Source of the DNA: Desulforapulum sp034007745
GTDB lineage: Bacteria; Desulfobacterota; Desulfobacteria; Desulfobacterales; Desulfobacteraceae
Length of the DNA stretch: 20,105 nucleotides
Reading direction: 5' to 3'
NCBI GenBank assembly: GCA_034007745.1
Contig: JAVEQI010000041.1
Coordinates: 1 to 20,105 of the forward strand
Shown here: positions 1 through 11,231 of the stretch, in pieces
How positions within the stretch are numbered: position 1 is the stretch's first letter
Layout of the letters: every line of letters begins with the position of its first letter
Translations under genes and position numbers: made by a program
The notes under the pieces: generated by a model
Seen by the model: the letters and a program-made list of their open reading frames with translations, nothing else
What the model was told of the DNA's origin: nothing
The model's database searches: none

Positions 1-210
1 TGCGATCCTGAAACCGGCAGCCTCAGAGTAAAGAAGAACGACCTTTTGATTCTGGCTACAGACGGCATGTACAAGATGGTGGGGCTTGATGAGATTCTCA
101 CGCTGCTGACGGGGGATACAACCCTTGAAGAAAAAATAGAGGCCCTGATGAGTGCCGCCCTTGCAGCCGGTGGAACGGACAATATCACCATAGTCCTTGC
201 CCGGGTTTAG
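1..210 (+). CDS. PP2C-family serine/threonine protein phosphatase, C-terminal end (5' truncated by window edge)
   Basis: The frame is open from base 1 to a TAG at 208-210 and gives the last 69 residues of a protein. It carries two late motifs of PPM/PP2C phosphatases: LLILATDGMY, where the Asp-Gly is a metal-binding position, and GGTDNITIVL, which holds the conserved DN pair near the C-terminus. Such enzymes use two divalent metals to hydrolyse phosphoserine and phosphothreonine. The catalytic N-terminal part lies outside the window, so substrate and any fused domains cannot be judged. The gene converges on the minus-strand response regulator with only two bases between the stop codons, and no intrinsic terminator is visible between them. 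The family call is fairly safe; a SpoIIE-like variant is less likely because of the GxxDN ending. Confidence 0.85.
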   Translation, partial: CDPETGSLRVKKNDLLILATDGMYKMVGLDEILTLLTGDTTLEEKIEALMSAALAAGGTDNITIVLARV

Positions 211-212
211 GA

Positions 213-869
213 TCAATGCTTTGAGGCCTGGTCCAAATCAACAATTTTACCTTGCAGATAGGCCTTGGATTGATAACTGGTTATCCTCATTATCCTTTTG
301 GTTAATTCACCGATGCGATCGATGCCGGCTTTAATGTTTTTGATCTTTTCATAGTTTGGATCATTTGGTTCAAGGTCCATCAAAAGAATTTCTGAATATC
401 CGCTGACAGCCTGTAACGGCTGGCTTAGTTCATGGCAGACAGCCCCTGCCATTTCAAGAACTCCCTCGAGCTTTGTCTGTTCGAGCATCTGACTTTGAAG
501 CTCGACCATACGTTTTCCAACCTCAACTCTGGCTTTAAGTTCGTTGTTGTCATAGGGTTTTGAAACATAGTCATCAGCACCGGCCAAAAGCCCCTGGGTA
601 ATGTATTTGCCCTCTTGCCTGGAGGTGAGCAGAATTAAATAGATCGGTCGTTTCTGTTTCTGCTGCCTGAGCCTTTTGCACAAGGCAGCACCGTCCAGAT
701 GCGGCATTTCCCAGTCGAGCAGTGCAATACTCGGTGGGTCATCCTCCTGGAACACGTTATAGGCCTGTTGGCCGTTATCGGTGACTGTAACCTCGTATCC
801 CCACTTGGTCAAAAGAGATTCAAGCACTACCCGGGATGTAAGGTCATCCTCTGCAATTAAAATTTTCAT
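213..869 (-). CDS. Response regulator receiver protein with a HisKA-like dimerisation helix and no ATPase domain
   Basis: The 218-aa protein has two parts. Residues 1-120 are a receiver domain: acidic pair D8/D9, phospho-acceptor D52 in LLDWEMP, T82 and K104 in SKPYD. After a short coiled linker, residues 135-200 resemble a histidine-kinase dimerisation (HisKA) helical hairpin with H146 in CHELSQPLQAVSGYSEIL. The chain ends about 20 residues after that hairpin, so there is no HATPase_c domain and it cannot autophosphorylate alone. An AGGAG lies just before the ATG. It sits 77 bp downstream of the hybrid kinase on the same strand, so the kinase is the likely phosphate donor (inference). The HisKA-like part could receive phosphate, or only dimerise. 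I recall similar short REC-HisKA proteins in sulfate reducers, so this is probably a standing architecture and not a truncation. Confidence 0.85.
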   Translation of the reverse strand: MKILIAEDDLTSRVVLESLLTKWGYEVTVTDNGQQAYNVFQEDDPPSIALLDWEMPHLDGAALCKRLRQQKQKRPIYLILLTSRQEGKYITQGLLAGADDYVSKPYDNNELKARVEVGKRMVELQSQMLEQTKLEGVLEMAGAVCHELSQPLQAVSGYSEILLMDLEPNDPNYEKIKNIKAGIDRIGELTKRIMRITSYQSKAYLQGKIVDLDQASKH

Positions 870-927
870 GTTCTCCTGCTCTTAATTCTCAAGGCTTACC
901 ATAACTCCTGCCTTCGCCATAATTGTT

Positions 928-946
928 ACCCACAACCCACAACCCA

Positions 947-955
<9 letters not shown>
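928..955 (-). repeat. Heptanucleotide tandem repeat (AGTGGGT/TGTGGGT type)
   Basis: Read on the minus strand there are three near-identical 7-base units, AGTGGGT, TGTGGGT, TGTGGGT, plus a diverged GTCAGGT. The TAG stop of the hybrid kinase gene (947-949) lies inside the array, so the repeat spans the gene end and the 77-bp spacer. The same unit recurs at 19564-19605. Confidence 0.6.
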
Positions 956-3754
<2,799 letters not shown>

Positions 3755-3886
3755 GTTTGTCTTATCGCTTATTGGATGTCACCTGAAATTTAAGTTTGTG
3801 ACCTTTGAAAAGCCTACAGGTATAAAGGGTTTTGTTCAAGTCGAATATTTAAAGATCAGCAGTTCTAATATTGACTTCCTTCTTTA

Positions 3887-3971
3887 GGCGTCAGCCAGTA
3901 TCACCTTGCTGAACGAAGAAAGTCGGGGGATTTGTTTCTTGATGTTCAGCAAGGCGATACTGGCCGCCGCC
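3887..3971 (-). repeat. Long imperfect palindrome in the divergent kinase/topB spacer
   Basis: Bases 3887-3914 and 3944-3971 are inverted copies matching at 25 of 28 positions. Inside them a second helix pairs 3916-3921 with 3935-3940, leaving a 13-base loop. Two of the three mismatches would be G-U pairs in minus-strand RNA but A-C clashes in plus-strand RNA, so the structure fits better in RNA running toward the hybrid kinase, whose start is 132 bp away. No T-tract follows on either strand, so it is not a standard intrinsic terminator. It could be a structured 5' leader, a small RNA, or a REP/MITE-like dispersed palindrome. The rest of the 296-bp spacer (3755-4050) is AT-rich with no gene and no convincing promoter. 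Confidence 0.65.
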
Positions 3972-4050
3972 TCCAACGCTGACATTGCATAATTAGAATT
4001 GCTGTTTAAAGATCCTGGCAATATTCATGGAAATAAAGTAAAAACATTAC

Positions 4051-6579
4051 ATGGCAGATCTTATACTCACAGAGAAATTTTCCGTTGCAGCAGACTTTGC
4101 AAAGGCCCTTGGAATCAAGGGGAAAAAAGAGGGCTGTTTCCAAGGCTCAACCCATGTGATCGTCTGGGCCGTGGGCCATCTGGTGGAGCTCTTTGAACCT
4201 TCCGACTATGATTCAGGTCTTAAGCGGTGGCAGCTTTCCACCCTTCCCCTTATTCCAGAAAATTTTAAATATAAACCAATCAGGCGAAGTTTTAAACAGT
4301 TTAAAATTATCAAGTCCCTTTTAACCCGGGGAGAGTTTGACCGGGTGGTCATAGCAACGGATGCGGGAAGGGAGGGGGAGGTGATCGCCCGGACTATTCT
4401 TCTTGAGTCTGGATTCAGGGACAAGAGTCGCATTGTACGCTTCTGGACAAGCCAGGCCCTTGTGCCGGATGTGGTGAGAAGCACCATGGAACAGCTGCGG
4501 CCCATTGAAGATTATGACAGGCTGTGGCGGGCAGGTTATTATCGCCAGGTTGCAGACTGGCTTGTTGGCATGAATCTGACCCGGGTGCTCACGGTGAGGC
4601 TCAAGGATCTTTTCTCCGTTGGCCGGGTCCAGACGGCCGTGCTTGCCCTTGTGGTTGACCGGAGAAACGAGAGGGAAAATTTTGTTCCTGAAACCTTCTG
4701 GCAGATAAAGGTTGATTTTGTCAATGAAAAGGGCAGGTGGACCGGCCTTTGGTTCAAGGAGAGAAAGGGGGGGCCGGGAGATAAAAGGGAGTTCGGGATC
4801 GATGCAAGGATCACCGAAAAAGAGCAGGCCCTGGCCCTTGCCGCTGACTTAAAAAACGAGACAGCTCACGGTGTTGTCGCTTCAATCAACAGGGCCAAAA
4901 AATCAGAACCTCCGCCCCTTCTCTTTTCACTTACCGATCTTCAGCAGGAGGCCAACAACCGGTTCGGGTTTTCCGCCCAAAAAACTCTCTCCCTGGCCCA
5001 GACCCTGTACCAGGATCGAAAGTGCCTCTCCTATCCGAGAACAGACTCCAAGGTGCTTGGAACCACCGGCCTTGACCTTGTGAAAAAAATTCTCAAAACC
5101 CTTGAAACTGCCCATGGGGATATCTTTTCAACCGTTGATCCCAGAAGGGTCAGCCTTGGCAACACACGGGTGTTTAACGATAGCCGACTGACCGATCACC
5201 ATGCCCTTATCCCGTTCAAGTCCATTCCTGCCGGTGCAAGCGGGGATGAGCATCGTCTCTTTGACCTTGTTGTTCGAAGGTTTGCAGCAGCATTCCACCC
5301 TGATTTCAGGTACGAGGGCACGAGGGTGGTCACCGATTTTGCCGCCCAGACATTTCAGACCCTGGGCCGGGTTACAATCGATCCCGGGTGGACAAGGGTT
5401 TATTCCCAGGGTTCGAGGGGCCAGGCAGAGCCGGTGATCCTTCCGTCCCTTGGGGTGGGAGACAGGGGAGAGGCAGATAAGGTTGACCTTGTTGAAAAAA
5501 AGACCTCTCCGCTCCCGGACTATTCGGATGCCCTGCTGTTGAAGGATATGACCAATCCCTCCCGGTACGTGGAAGAGGACGATGTCCGCCGGATCTTTCG
5601 GGGAGATACGGGTATAGGCACCCAGTCAACAAGGGCCCAGATAATCGAAACCCTTATCCTGCGGGGGTACGTTACAAGGGCTGGAAAACGTCTCGTTGCC
5701 ACGGACAAGGGGGTCTATCTCATCGTTCAGCTCAGGCGCTGCCCTGTTTCTTCGGTATTGACCCGCCCGGACGAGACGGCAAGGTGGGAGATGGGGCTCA
5801 ACGCCATTGCCCTTGGACAGGAGGGTAACCTCGATTTCCTCCATAGGATTAAAACCTTTGTCGCCGCGGCCGTGGCAGAGCTGAAACTTGCCGATCTTGG
5901 GAAGGAAACATTTGAAAAAACGATCGAGTCATCCCGTGAAATCGGTACCTGTCCCTCCTGCGGCGGCCCTGTTTCAGAAAGTCCAAAGGCATTCTCCTGC
6001 AGGGCACCCGGCTGTAATTTTGTGATCTTCAAGCAGATTGCCGGCAAGCGCATCTCCTCGAAAATGGCGGCAAATCTTCTCAAGTATCGACGTTCGGGTC
6101 CGTTCCAGGGGTTTGTATCCAAAAACAAACGGCGATTTCCAGCCGGTCTCAGGATCGTTGACCATGGAGGAGTCCACAAGGTTGAGTTTGATTTTAACAC
6201 TGGCAGGGAAAAGCAGGGTAAGGAGCCTAGCGGGGTGAAGGTGTCAACCCCGCCCGTCGATCAACCCCCGGTGCTTTGTCCCGTTTGCAAAGGAGAGATC
6301 ATTGAAGGCAGCAGAGGCTTTGGCTGCTCAAACTGGCGGGTCAGCGACGGTGACTGCCGATTCGTCATCTGGAAAATTATCCTCGGAAAAACCCTTACCC
6401 CCGATAATATCTCCGCCCTTGCTGCCGGGAGAAAAACCCGACCCTATGTGTTCAAGCATGGCAATGACGTTAAATTCACCGCCACCCTGAAAATGATAGA
6501 AAAGGACAGGGCTTTTTTCATCCAGGTGGAGCCGACGCAGGGTCAGGGAGATATAATAAATGTATCGTGCTGGCGTTAG
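4051..6579 (+). CDS. topB: DNA topoisomerase III (type IA)
   Basis: An 842-aa type IA topoisomerase, which relaxes and decatenates DNA by passing strands through a single-strand break. The Toprim domain starts at residue 1 (catalytic E8 in LTEK; acidic cluster at D104-E110 in ATDAGREGE). The catalytic tyrosine is Y328 in the hallmark SYPRTDS. Downstream conserved blocks include TDHHALIP (381-388) and GIGTQSTRAQIIETL (521-535). The C-terminus carries two zinc-ribbon-like units: C634/C637/C650/C655 and C743/C746/C759/C769. E. coli TopB is about 650 aa, so the excess is this tail, presumably for DNA or partner binding. The start is taken where the Toprim motif begins; the ribosome site there is weak. 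The gene stands alone, divergent from the hybrid kinase and convergent with pdxJ, 10 bp away. Type III is preferred over TopA because of the SYPRTDS context and the two-ribbon tail. Confidence 0.93.
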   Translation: MADLILTEKFSVAADFAKALGIKGKKEGCFQGSTHVIVWAVGHLVELFEPSDYDSGLKRWQLSTLPLIPENFKYKPIRRSFKQFKIIKSLLTRGEFDRVVIATDAGREGEVIARTILLESGFRDKSRIVRFWTSQALVPDVVRSTMEQLRPIEDYDRLWRAGYYRQVADWLVGMNLTRVLTVRLKDLFSVGRVQTAVLALVVDRRNERENFVPETFWQIKVDFVNEKGRWTGLWFKERKGGPGDKREFGIDARITEKEQALALAADLKNETAHGVVASINRAKKSEPPPLLFSLTDLQQEANNRFGFSAQKTLSLAQTLYQDRKCLSYPRTDSKVLGTTGLDLVKKILKTLETAHGDIFSTVDPRRVSLGNTRVFNDSRLTDHHALIPFKSIPAGASGDEHRLFDLVVRRFAAAFHPDFRYEGTRVVTDFAAQTFQTLGRVTIDPGWTRVYSQGSRGQAEPVILPSLGVGDRGEADKVDLVEKKTSPLPDYSDALLLKDMTNPSRYVEEDDVRRIFRGDTGIGTQSTRAQIIETLILRGYVTRAGKRLVATDKGVYLIVQLRRCPVSSVLTRPDETARWEMGLNAIALGQEGNLDFLHRIKTFVAAAVAELKLADLGKETFEKTIESSREIGTCPSCGGPVSESPKAFSCRAPGCNFVIFKQIAGKRISSKMAANLLKYRRSGPFQGFVSKNKRRFPAGLRIVDHGGVHKVEFDFNTGREKQGKEPSGVKVSTPPVDQPPVLCPVCKGEIIEGSRGFGCSNWRVSDGDCRFVIWKIILGKTLTPDNISALAAGRKTRPYVFKHGNDVKFTATLKMIEKDRAFFIQVEPTQGQGDIINVSCWR

Positions 6580-6589
6580 AGACAGTGGA

Positions 6590-7309
6590 TCAAAGCGCCC
6601 GGATAAGGGTCAGCATGTCCCGCACTGCCCGGTCCATGCCCGTGAGAACTGCCCTGGATACAATGCTGTGGCCGATGCTGAACTCATCAATTTCATCGAG
6701 CCCCTTGAAGGCCTTGATGGTGTTGTAGCAGATGCCGTGGCCTGCATTGACGGAAAGTTTTAACTTGGCACCGATCTTTGCTGCATCCACTATTCTTGAA
6801 AACTCCTGTTCCCTTTCATGGTCAACCCTTGCGTCGCAAAATGCACCCGTGTGGATCTCGATCATGTCGGCGTCTATCTTATGGGCCATCTTGATCTGAT
6901 CAAGATCAGGATCGATGAATATGCATACCTTGATGCCTGCGCTCTTGAGGGCCTCCACGGTCTGTTTGACCGAAGAGTGGTGGTTGATCAGGTCAAGGCC
7001 GCCCTCGGTTGTGATCTCTTCTCTTTTTTCCGGTACAAGGGTTACCGTGTGGGGTTTCACCGACAGGGCGATGCCGAGCATTTCCGTGGTTGCAGCCATC
7101 TCAAGGATGAGCCTTGTGCGGATCACCTCTTTGATGATTCTGACATCACGTTCGTTGATGTGGCGCCTATCTTCTCTTAAATGAACGACAATGGCGTCGG
7201 CTCCTGCCGCTTCTGCGGCAAGGGCTGCTGCGGCGGGCTCAGGGTATTCTGCTCCCCGGGCCTGTCTGAGTGTGGCTACATGGTCTACGTTAACGGCAAG
7301 CTGTGTCAT
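6590..7309 (-). CDS. pdxJ: Pyridoxine 5'-phosphate synthase
   Basis: This 239-aa protein matches PdxJ over its full length. PdxJ condenses 1-deoxyxylulose 5-phosphate with 3-amino-1-hydroxyacetone 1-phosphate to make pyridoxine 5'-phosphate, the last ring-closing step of DXP-dependent vitamin B6 synthesis. Visible signatures are the start NVDHVATLRQARG, the HLREDRRHI block around H43, the catalytic-type glutamate E70 in LILEMAATTEM, EIHTGA at 151-156, and H191 in LSVNAGHG. An AAAGGAG lies 6 bases before the ATG. It is the last gene of the minus-strand phoH-HD-ybeY-pdxJ run, 72 bp after ybeY, and ends 10 bp from the topB stop. The fold is a cytosolic TIM barrel that works as a multimer. Confidence 0.97.
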   Translation of the reverse strand: MTQLAVNVDHVATLRQARGAEYPEPAAAALAAEAAGADAIVVHLREDRRHINERDVRIIKEVIRTRLILEMAATTEMLGIALSVKPHTVTLVPEKREEITTEGGLDLINHHSSVKQTVEALKSAGIKVCIFIDPDLDQIKMAHKIDADMIEIHTGAFCDARVDHEREQEFSRIVDAAKIGAKLKLSVNAGHGICYNTIKAFKGLDEIDEFSIGHSIVSRAVLTGMDRAVRDMLTLIRAL

Positions 7310-7381
7310 ATTTGACTCCTTTGGGGCTGTAAATAGGACTGCAAATTAAATTTGCGATCAAGATTGTTTTATCCGGGGTCC

Positions 7382-7849
7382 CTAAAAAGCGTTAAGGTTT
7401 GGGTTGGTTTCAATGAGCCTCAGCAGTTCAAGGCTCTTTTGTTCCATTTCAACGGCCTCATCCTCACCCTTTTCATGGTCAAACCCAACAAGGTGGAGGA
7501 GGCCATGGATCATGAGTTGGGAGAGCCTTTCGTCAAGGGTTATGCCTGCCTCCTCTGCCTCCTTCCGGGCCGTGTCAACGGAAACGACTATATCCCCGAG
7601 AAGAAAGGGTGAAACCTGGGAAAATTCGCCATCGAGCATGGGAAAGGAGAGCACATTGGTGGGCTTTGCAATTCCCCGATAGGTCTGGTTAAGCTCCATT
7701 ATCTGGTCGTCGTCGGTCATGACCACGGAAAGTTCATGGTCATCATATCCCAAGGCGCTTAAGATTCTGCTGAGCTTTTGGACGATCAGGGGTTTTGACA
7801 GTTTTGTCCTGTTTGTCTGAATTTGGATCAGGATTTTCTTGTGTTCCAT
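7382..7849 (-). CDS. ybeY: YbeY endoribonuclease / rRNA maturation factor
   Basis: A 155-aa YbeY: a zinc-dependent single-strand RNase used in 16S rRNA 3'-end processing and 70S quality control. It shows the family core TYRGIAKPTNVLSFP, LLGDIVVS, and the metal-binding H-x3-H-x5-H in MIHGLLHLVGFDH (H115, H119, H125). The start is the ATG at 7849 (MEHKKILIQ): the family's first beta strand follows at once. The open frame runs 35 codons further upstream to 7954, but that stretch is basic, low in structure and lies within the HD-protein gene. Even with the later start, its first 107 bp overlap the 3' end of the HD gene in another frame. There is only an AAAGAG-like ribosome site, so translation may be coupled to the upstream gene. 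pdxJ follows 72 bp downstream. Confidence 0.95.
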   Translation of the reverse strand: MEHKKILIQIQTNRTKLSKPLIVQKLSRILSALGYDDHELSVVMTDDDQIMELNQTYRGIAKPTNVLSFPMLDGEFSQVSPFLLGDIVVSVDTARKEAEEAGITLDERLSQLMIHGLLHLVGFDHEKGEDEAVEMEQKSLELLRLIETNPNLNAF

Positions 7850-10112
7850 TTTTCTCTTTCTGTTTTTCCTGGGGTTTATTTTCCTGGGGACGTTCGGCAT
7901 ATTCAATGCGCTGATGGTAGATGCCGGTGAGGATCTTGATGAAACTCCTGGCAATCTGGTGAAGGTCCTTTAGGGTCAGCTCGCACTCTTCTAATTGGCC
8001 GTCTGAAAAGATGGCATTGGTAAGTTCCTGGACCCGTCCCTGGATCCTTGCCGGGGTAGGGCGTTCAAGGGTTCGCATGGCAGCCTCAATCACGTCAGCC
8101 AGCATTACAATGCCCGCCTCCCTTGTCTGGGGCTTGGGGCCTGGGTATCGAAAATCACTCTCCTTTACTGTATCCGGACCGTTGATCTTGACGCTCTTGT
8201 TGTAGAAGTAACGGATCAGGCTGGTGCCGTGGTGCTGACGTATGGTGTCAATAATGTCTGTGCCAAGCTTATACTCTTTGGCGATTTCCACCCCTTTTTT
8301 AACGTGCTGGATCAGTATCAGGGCGCTCATGGACGGTGAAAGCTTATCGTGGCGATTTTTGCCGTCGGTTTGGTTTTCGATGAAGTAAAGGGGCTGCTGG
8401 AGTTTGCCTATGTCGTGGTAAAAGGCGCTCACCTTGGTCTTCAGAATGCTTGCTCCGATGGCCGATGCTGCGGCCTCGGCAAGGCTTGCCACGATGATGC
8501 TGTGGTTGTAAGTGCCGGGAGCTTCAATCATCAGGCGCCGCATGATGGGTTGGTCAAGACTTGCGAGCTCAAGCAGTTTGATCTCGGTTGTATAGTCAAA
8601 CAGAATTTCTATCAAAGGGGCAAGGCCCGCCGTAAAGATTCCTGCCAGAAGCCCGCCTGAAAAGGCAAGGAGGATTTCCTTTGAAATGATGCCGATGTCC
8701 GGCTGACCGGAGTAGATGTTAAGTACCAGGGCAAGGCTTGAGTTGAAGAGGGCCAGTTTAACACCTGCCGTGATGAACCGTTTCCTCTGGCGGCACTCTT
8801 TTGTCCAGAAGGCTGCGGTAATGGAGCTTAAAAAAAAGAAAATAAACACCTCGATGCTATTTGAAAAAATCATGGAGCACACGAGGGAGAGAACGATGGA
8901 AAAGGAGATGGCAACTCCAAAGTTGAGGAACAGGCACACGGTCATGGCACCTGCGGCCAGGGGAAGGCCAAGGGAGATTGAGACGTCCGACATTGAAACG
9001 GGAAGATCCAGGTTGACCCTGGCTGCAAAAGGTGCGGCAAGGCTTGCGACAACGGCAAAGAGGATCAATAGTGATGCCAGGAAAATGATGTTTTTGTTGT
9101 GGTGTCGTTCCAGGATTTTCTTGTCCCTGAGGAGCAGGATATAGACCACAACCAGGAGAAAGAGGATGACCAGAACGGTTCCTGACCGTGCCATCAGGAA
9201 ATTCTTTTTGTCGGTTTGACCTTCCAGGGCCTTGAGCTTTACAAGCTGGAGTTCGTCCACCCGTTCGCCCTCCCTCAGGATCATTTCCCCTGCCTTGATT
9301 TTGTAAAGAACCGGTTTCACCTCTGATTCAGCCGCTTGCACCCTTGCCTCGGTTTCACTCCGGTTCATGGTGATGTTGGGTATGAGCAGCTGCTGGCAAA
9401 GATCAACGATGAGGTTGGACAGGTTGTAGTCAATCTCCTTTAGCAGGGGGTCGCCAATAATTCTTACCATTGCCTTTGCCTGGTCAGGGCCGTAAAAAAC
9501 TTTGAGGTTGTTTATCACCCGTTCATCTGTGGTTCCAAGGGTTCTTAAGACAATTCCCTTGCCCTCTTCCTTGAGCAGGATCTCTTTGTTGGAGACAACG
9601 CCATTTTCCAGGATTGCTGTGAGGATTGCCTGGGTTTTTTCCAGAATCCCTGGAGAAAAATCGTTGCGGTGGAGGGTGGTAAAGGCACCCTTGTTAATTG
9701 TCAGTCCCATTGTTCGTTCAAACTCCTCTTTCACGGCCATGACCGTGGAAAGAGAGGGGGTCTCTTCCCCATTTGAGTAAAACTTCTGGGTCAGGGCAAA
9801 GGAGTGGTTTAACCTGTCGGAGATCTTCTGGATCAGGGTGGGGTCAAAGTCGTAGACAGTAAGCACTGACTGGCCTGTTTTTGTCCGGTTGAGCTCGGTG
9901 GCCTCTGTGTCTTCGATGAAAAAATCCCTGGGGGCCTTAATGTCCCTGTCTGCAACATCTGCGAGTCTGTAGGTCAGGTTTACGCTGCCCTTTTCAGGAT
10001 CCATAACAAGGGTAGTAAGTATCAGGGTGGTTATTACAAGAATTCCCACCAGAACCGAGGGCCTGGTGGCGATAAATCTATTGATCGACTCTAATTTTTT
10101 TTCAGCTGCCAT
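7743..10112 (-). CDS. 7TM-HD family phosphohydrolase (PgpH/YqfF-like, probable cyclic di-AMP phosphodiesterase)
   Basis: A 789-aa membrane protein. One N-terminal membrane segment (about 18-36) leads to a long extracytoplasmic domain (about 40-300, 7TMR-HDED type), then about seven transmembrane helices between 308 and 500, then a cytoplasmic HD domain (about 525-735) with H537, the HDIG motif YHDIGKL (H566/D567), H603 and H627/H628. Firmicute PgpH of this family hydrolyses cyclic di-AMP; that activity is an inference here. The last 50 residues (740-789) are a hydrophilic tail rich in K, Q, E, N and P; the gene's final 107 bp are also the start of ybeY. The start overlaps the end of phoH by 11 bp, which suggests translational coupling. 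The order phoH-HD-ybeY is widely conserved. Confidence 0.92.
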   Translation of the reverse strand: MAAEKKLESINRFIATRPSVLVGILVITTLILTTLVMDPEKGSVNLTYRLADVADRDIKAPRDFFIEDTEATELNRTKTGQSVLTVYDFDPTLIQKISDRLNHSFALTQKFYSNGEETPSLSTVMAVKEEFERTMGLTINKGAFTTLHRNDFSPGILEKTQAILTAILENGVVSNKEILLKEEGKGIVLRTLGTTDERVINNLKVFYGPDQAKAMVRIIGDPLLKEIDYNLSNLIVDLCQQLLIPNITMNRSETEARVQAAESEVKPVLYKIKAGEMILREGERVDELQLVKLKALEGQTDKKNFLMARSGTVLVILFLLVVVYILLLRDKKILERHHNKNIIFLASLLILFAVVASLAAPFAARVNLDLPVSMSDVSISLGLPLAAGAMTVCLFLNFGVAISFSIVLSLVCSMIFSNSIEVFIFFFLSSITAAFWTKECRQRKRFITAGVKLALFNSSLALVLNIYSGQPDIGIISKEILLAFSGGLLAGIFTAGLAPLIEILFDYTTEIKLLELASLDQPIMRRLMIEAPGTYNHSIIVASLAEAAASAIGASILKTKVSAFYHDIGKLQQPLYFIENQTDGKNRHDKLSPSMSALILIQHVKKGVEIAKEYKLGTDIIDTIRQHHGTSLIRYFYNKSVKINGPDTVKESDFRYPGPKPQTREAGIVMLADVIEAAMRTLERPTPARIQGRVQELTNAIFSDGQLEECELTLKDLHQIARSFIKILTGIYHQRIEYAERPQENKPQEKQKEKNGTQENPDPNSDKQDKTVKTPDRPKAQQNLKRLGI

Positions 10113-11085
10113 TTTTCAAAGTGTCGTCCGTTTTGGTTGAGCGTTCATAGGATCGTTCATAGGCATGGATGATGCTTGATACAAGCCTGTGCCTTACAAC
10201 ATCCTCCCTTGTAAAGTAGACAAAGGCAAGGCCGTCTATATCCTGAAGGATATTTTTTGCCTCGATAAGGCCTGATCCCTTGCTCCGGGGAAGATCAATC
10301 TGGGTGATATCCCCTGTGATTACGGCCCTTGAACTGTAGCCGATGCGGGTGAGAAACATTTTCATCTGTTCGGACGAGGTGTTTTGAGCCTCATCAAGGA
10401 TGATGAACGAGTTGTTCAGGGTTCGGCCCCGCATGAATGCAAGGGGGGCGATCTCGATGGTTCCCTGTTCGATTAATTCCCTTGCCCGGTCAAAGGCAAG
10501 CATATCATAAAGGGCGTCGTAGAGGGGTCTTAAGTAGGGGTTTATCTTTTCGGCAAGGTCTCCGGGAAGAAACCCCAGTGCCTCTCCTGCCTCAACCGCA
10601 GGCCGTGTGAGCACGATTCTATTGACCTCACCCCTGGTGAAGGCCGCCACGGCCATTGCCATGGCAAGATAGGTCTTGCCGGTTCCTGCAGGCCCGATGG
10701 AAAAAACAATATCATTTTTCCTTGCCGCATCAACATAAAGTTTCTGGGCCGGATTCCTGGGGGTGATGGGCTTTTTTTTAACAGTGGTGAAAATGGTGTC
10801 TAAAAAAATGGTGGCAAGTTTGCAGGTGCTGTCAAGCCTTAGTGCCCTGGCAGCTGATTCTATGTCCAGGGGAGTTAATTTGTATCGTTTTTTGACAAGC
10901 CCGTAGAGTTGGTCGATGATGTTTTCTGCGAGCAGGACATCCGACTCCCGGCCTCTTAAGGTAAGTTCGTTTCCCCTGACGTCGATTTTTATGCCGAAGG
11001 TGTCAGCTAGGGTTGTGATGTTAGCGTTGTAGGGGCCACAAAGCTCCCGGGCAAGATCGTTCTCTGCTAGGATTATGCGTTTCAT
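10102..11085 (-). CDS. phoH: PhoH family ATPase (PhoH-like protein)
   Basis: A 327-aa protein with an N-terminal KH-like region (about 1-75) and a P-loop ATPase domain: Walker A GPAGTGKT at 131-138, Walker B IILDEAQN at 228-235, and TGDITQIDLP after it. PhoH proteins are cytosolic NTPases linked to RNA metabolism; the conserved pairing with ybeY fits a ribosome or RNA role. The start is the ATG at 11085 (MKRIILAEN). A TTG 36 bases upstream also opens the frame, but its 12 extra residues do not resemble the family and it is the weaker start. It is first in the operon and its stop overlaps the HD-gene start by 11 bp. A TTGACC about 25 bases before the ATG might be a -35, but no good -10 follows. 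Confidence 0.93.
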   Translation of the reverse strand: MKRIILAENDLARELCGPYNANITTLADTFGIKIDVRGNELTLRGRESDVLLAENIIDQLYGLVKKRYKLTPLDIESAARALRLDSTCKLATIFLDTIFTTVKKKPITPRNPAQKLYVDAARKNDIVFSIGPAGTGKTYLAMAMAVAAFTRGEVNRIVLTRPAVEAGEALGFLPGDLAEKINPYLRPLYDALYDMLAFDRARELIEQGTIEIAPLAFMRGRTLNNSFIILDEAQNTSSEQMKMFLTRIGYSSRAVITGDITQIDLPRSKGSGLIEAKNILQDIDGLAFVYFTREDVVRHRLVSSIIHAYERSYERSTKTDDTLKNGS

Positions 11086-11130
11086 AGCCCCAAGATTGCA
11101 CTTAATTAATGAAAAGGTCAATAAAAAATC

Positions 11131-11160
11131 TTGACTGAAAACCTGTCCGGCTGATACGTA
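11131..11160 (+). promoter_or_regulatory. Possible sigma-70 promoter for cvpA-mazG (weak)
   Basis: TTGACT (11131-11136) is followed after 18 bases by TACGTA (11155-11160). The -35 is good and the -10 poor. It lies about 150 bp upstream of cvpA in the spacer shared with the divergent phoH operon. A 9-base direct repeat, AATCGGCAC, occurs just downstream at 11176 and 11203. Confidence 0.25.
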
Positions 11161-11231
11161 ATCCTTTTATCACATAATCGGCACTGCCGGAGCAAGAGAG
11201 GGAATCGGCACAATGAACGATGAAACACGAT

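Noticed and set aside
3887..3971. Intrinsic terminator reading of the long palindrome
   Set aside because: No T-tract follows on either strand, and both flanking genes start here and do not end here.
7850..7954. A 35-residue N-terminal extension of YbeY
   Set aside because: It lies within the HD-protein gene, is basic and unlike the family, and MEHKK matches the expected start of the YbeY fold.
11086..11121. A TTG start 12 codons upstream of the PhoH ATG
   Set aside because: A rarer start codon, with no family resemblance in the added residues.
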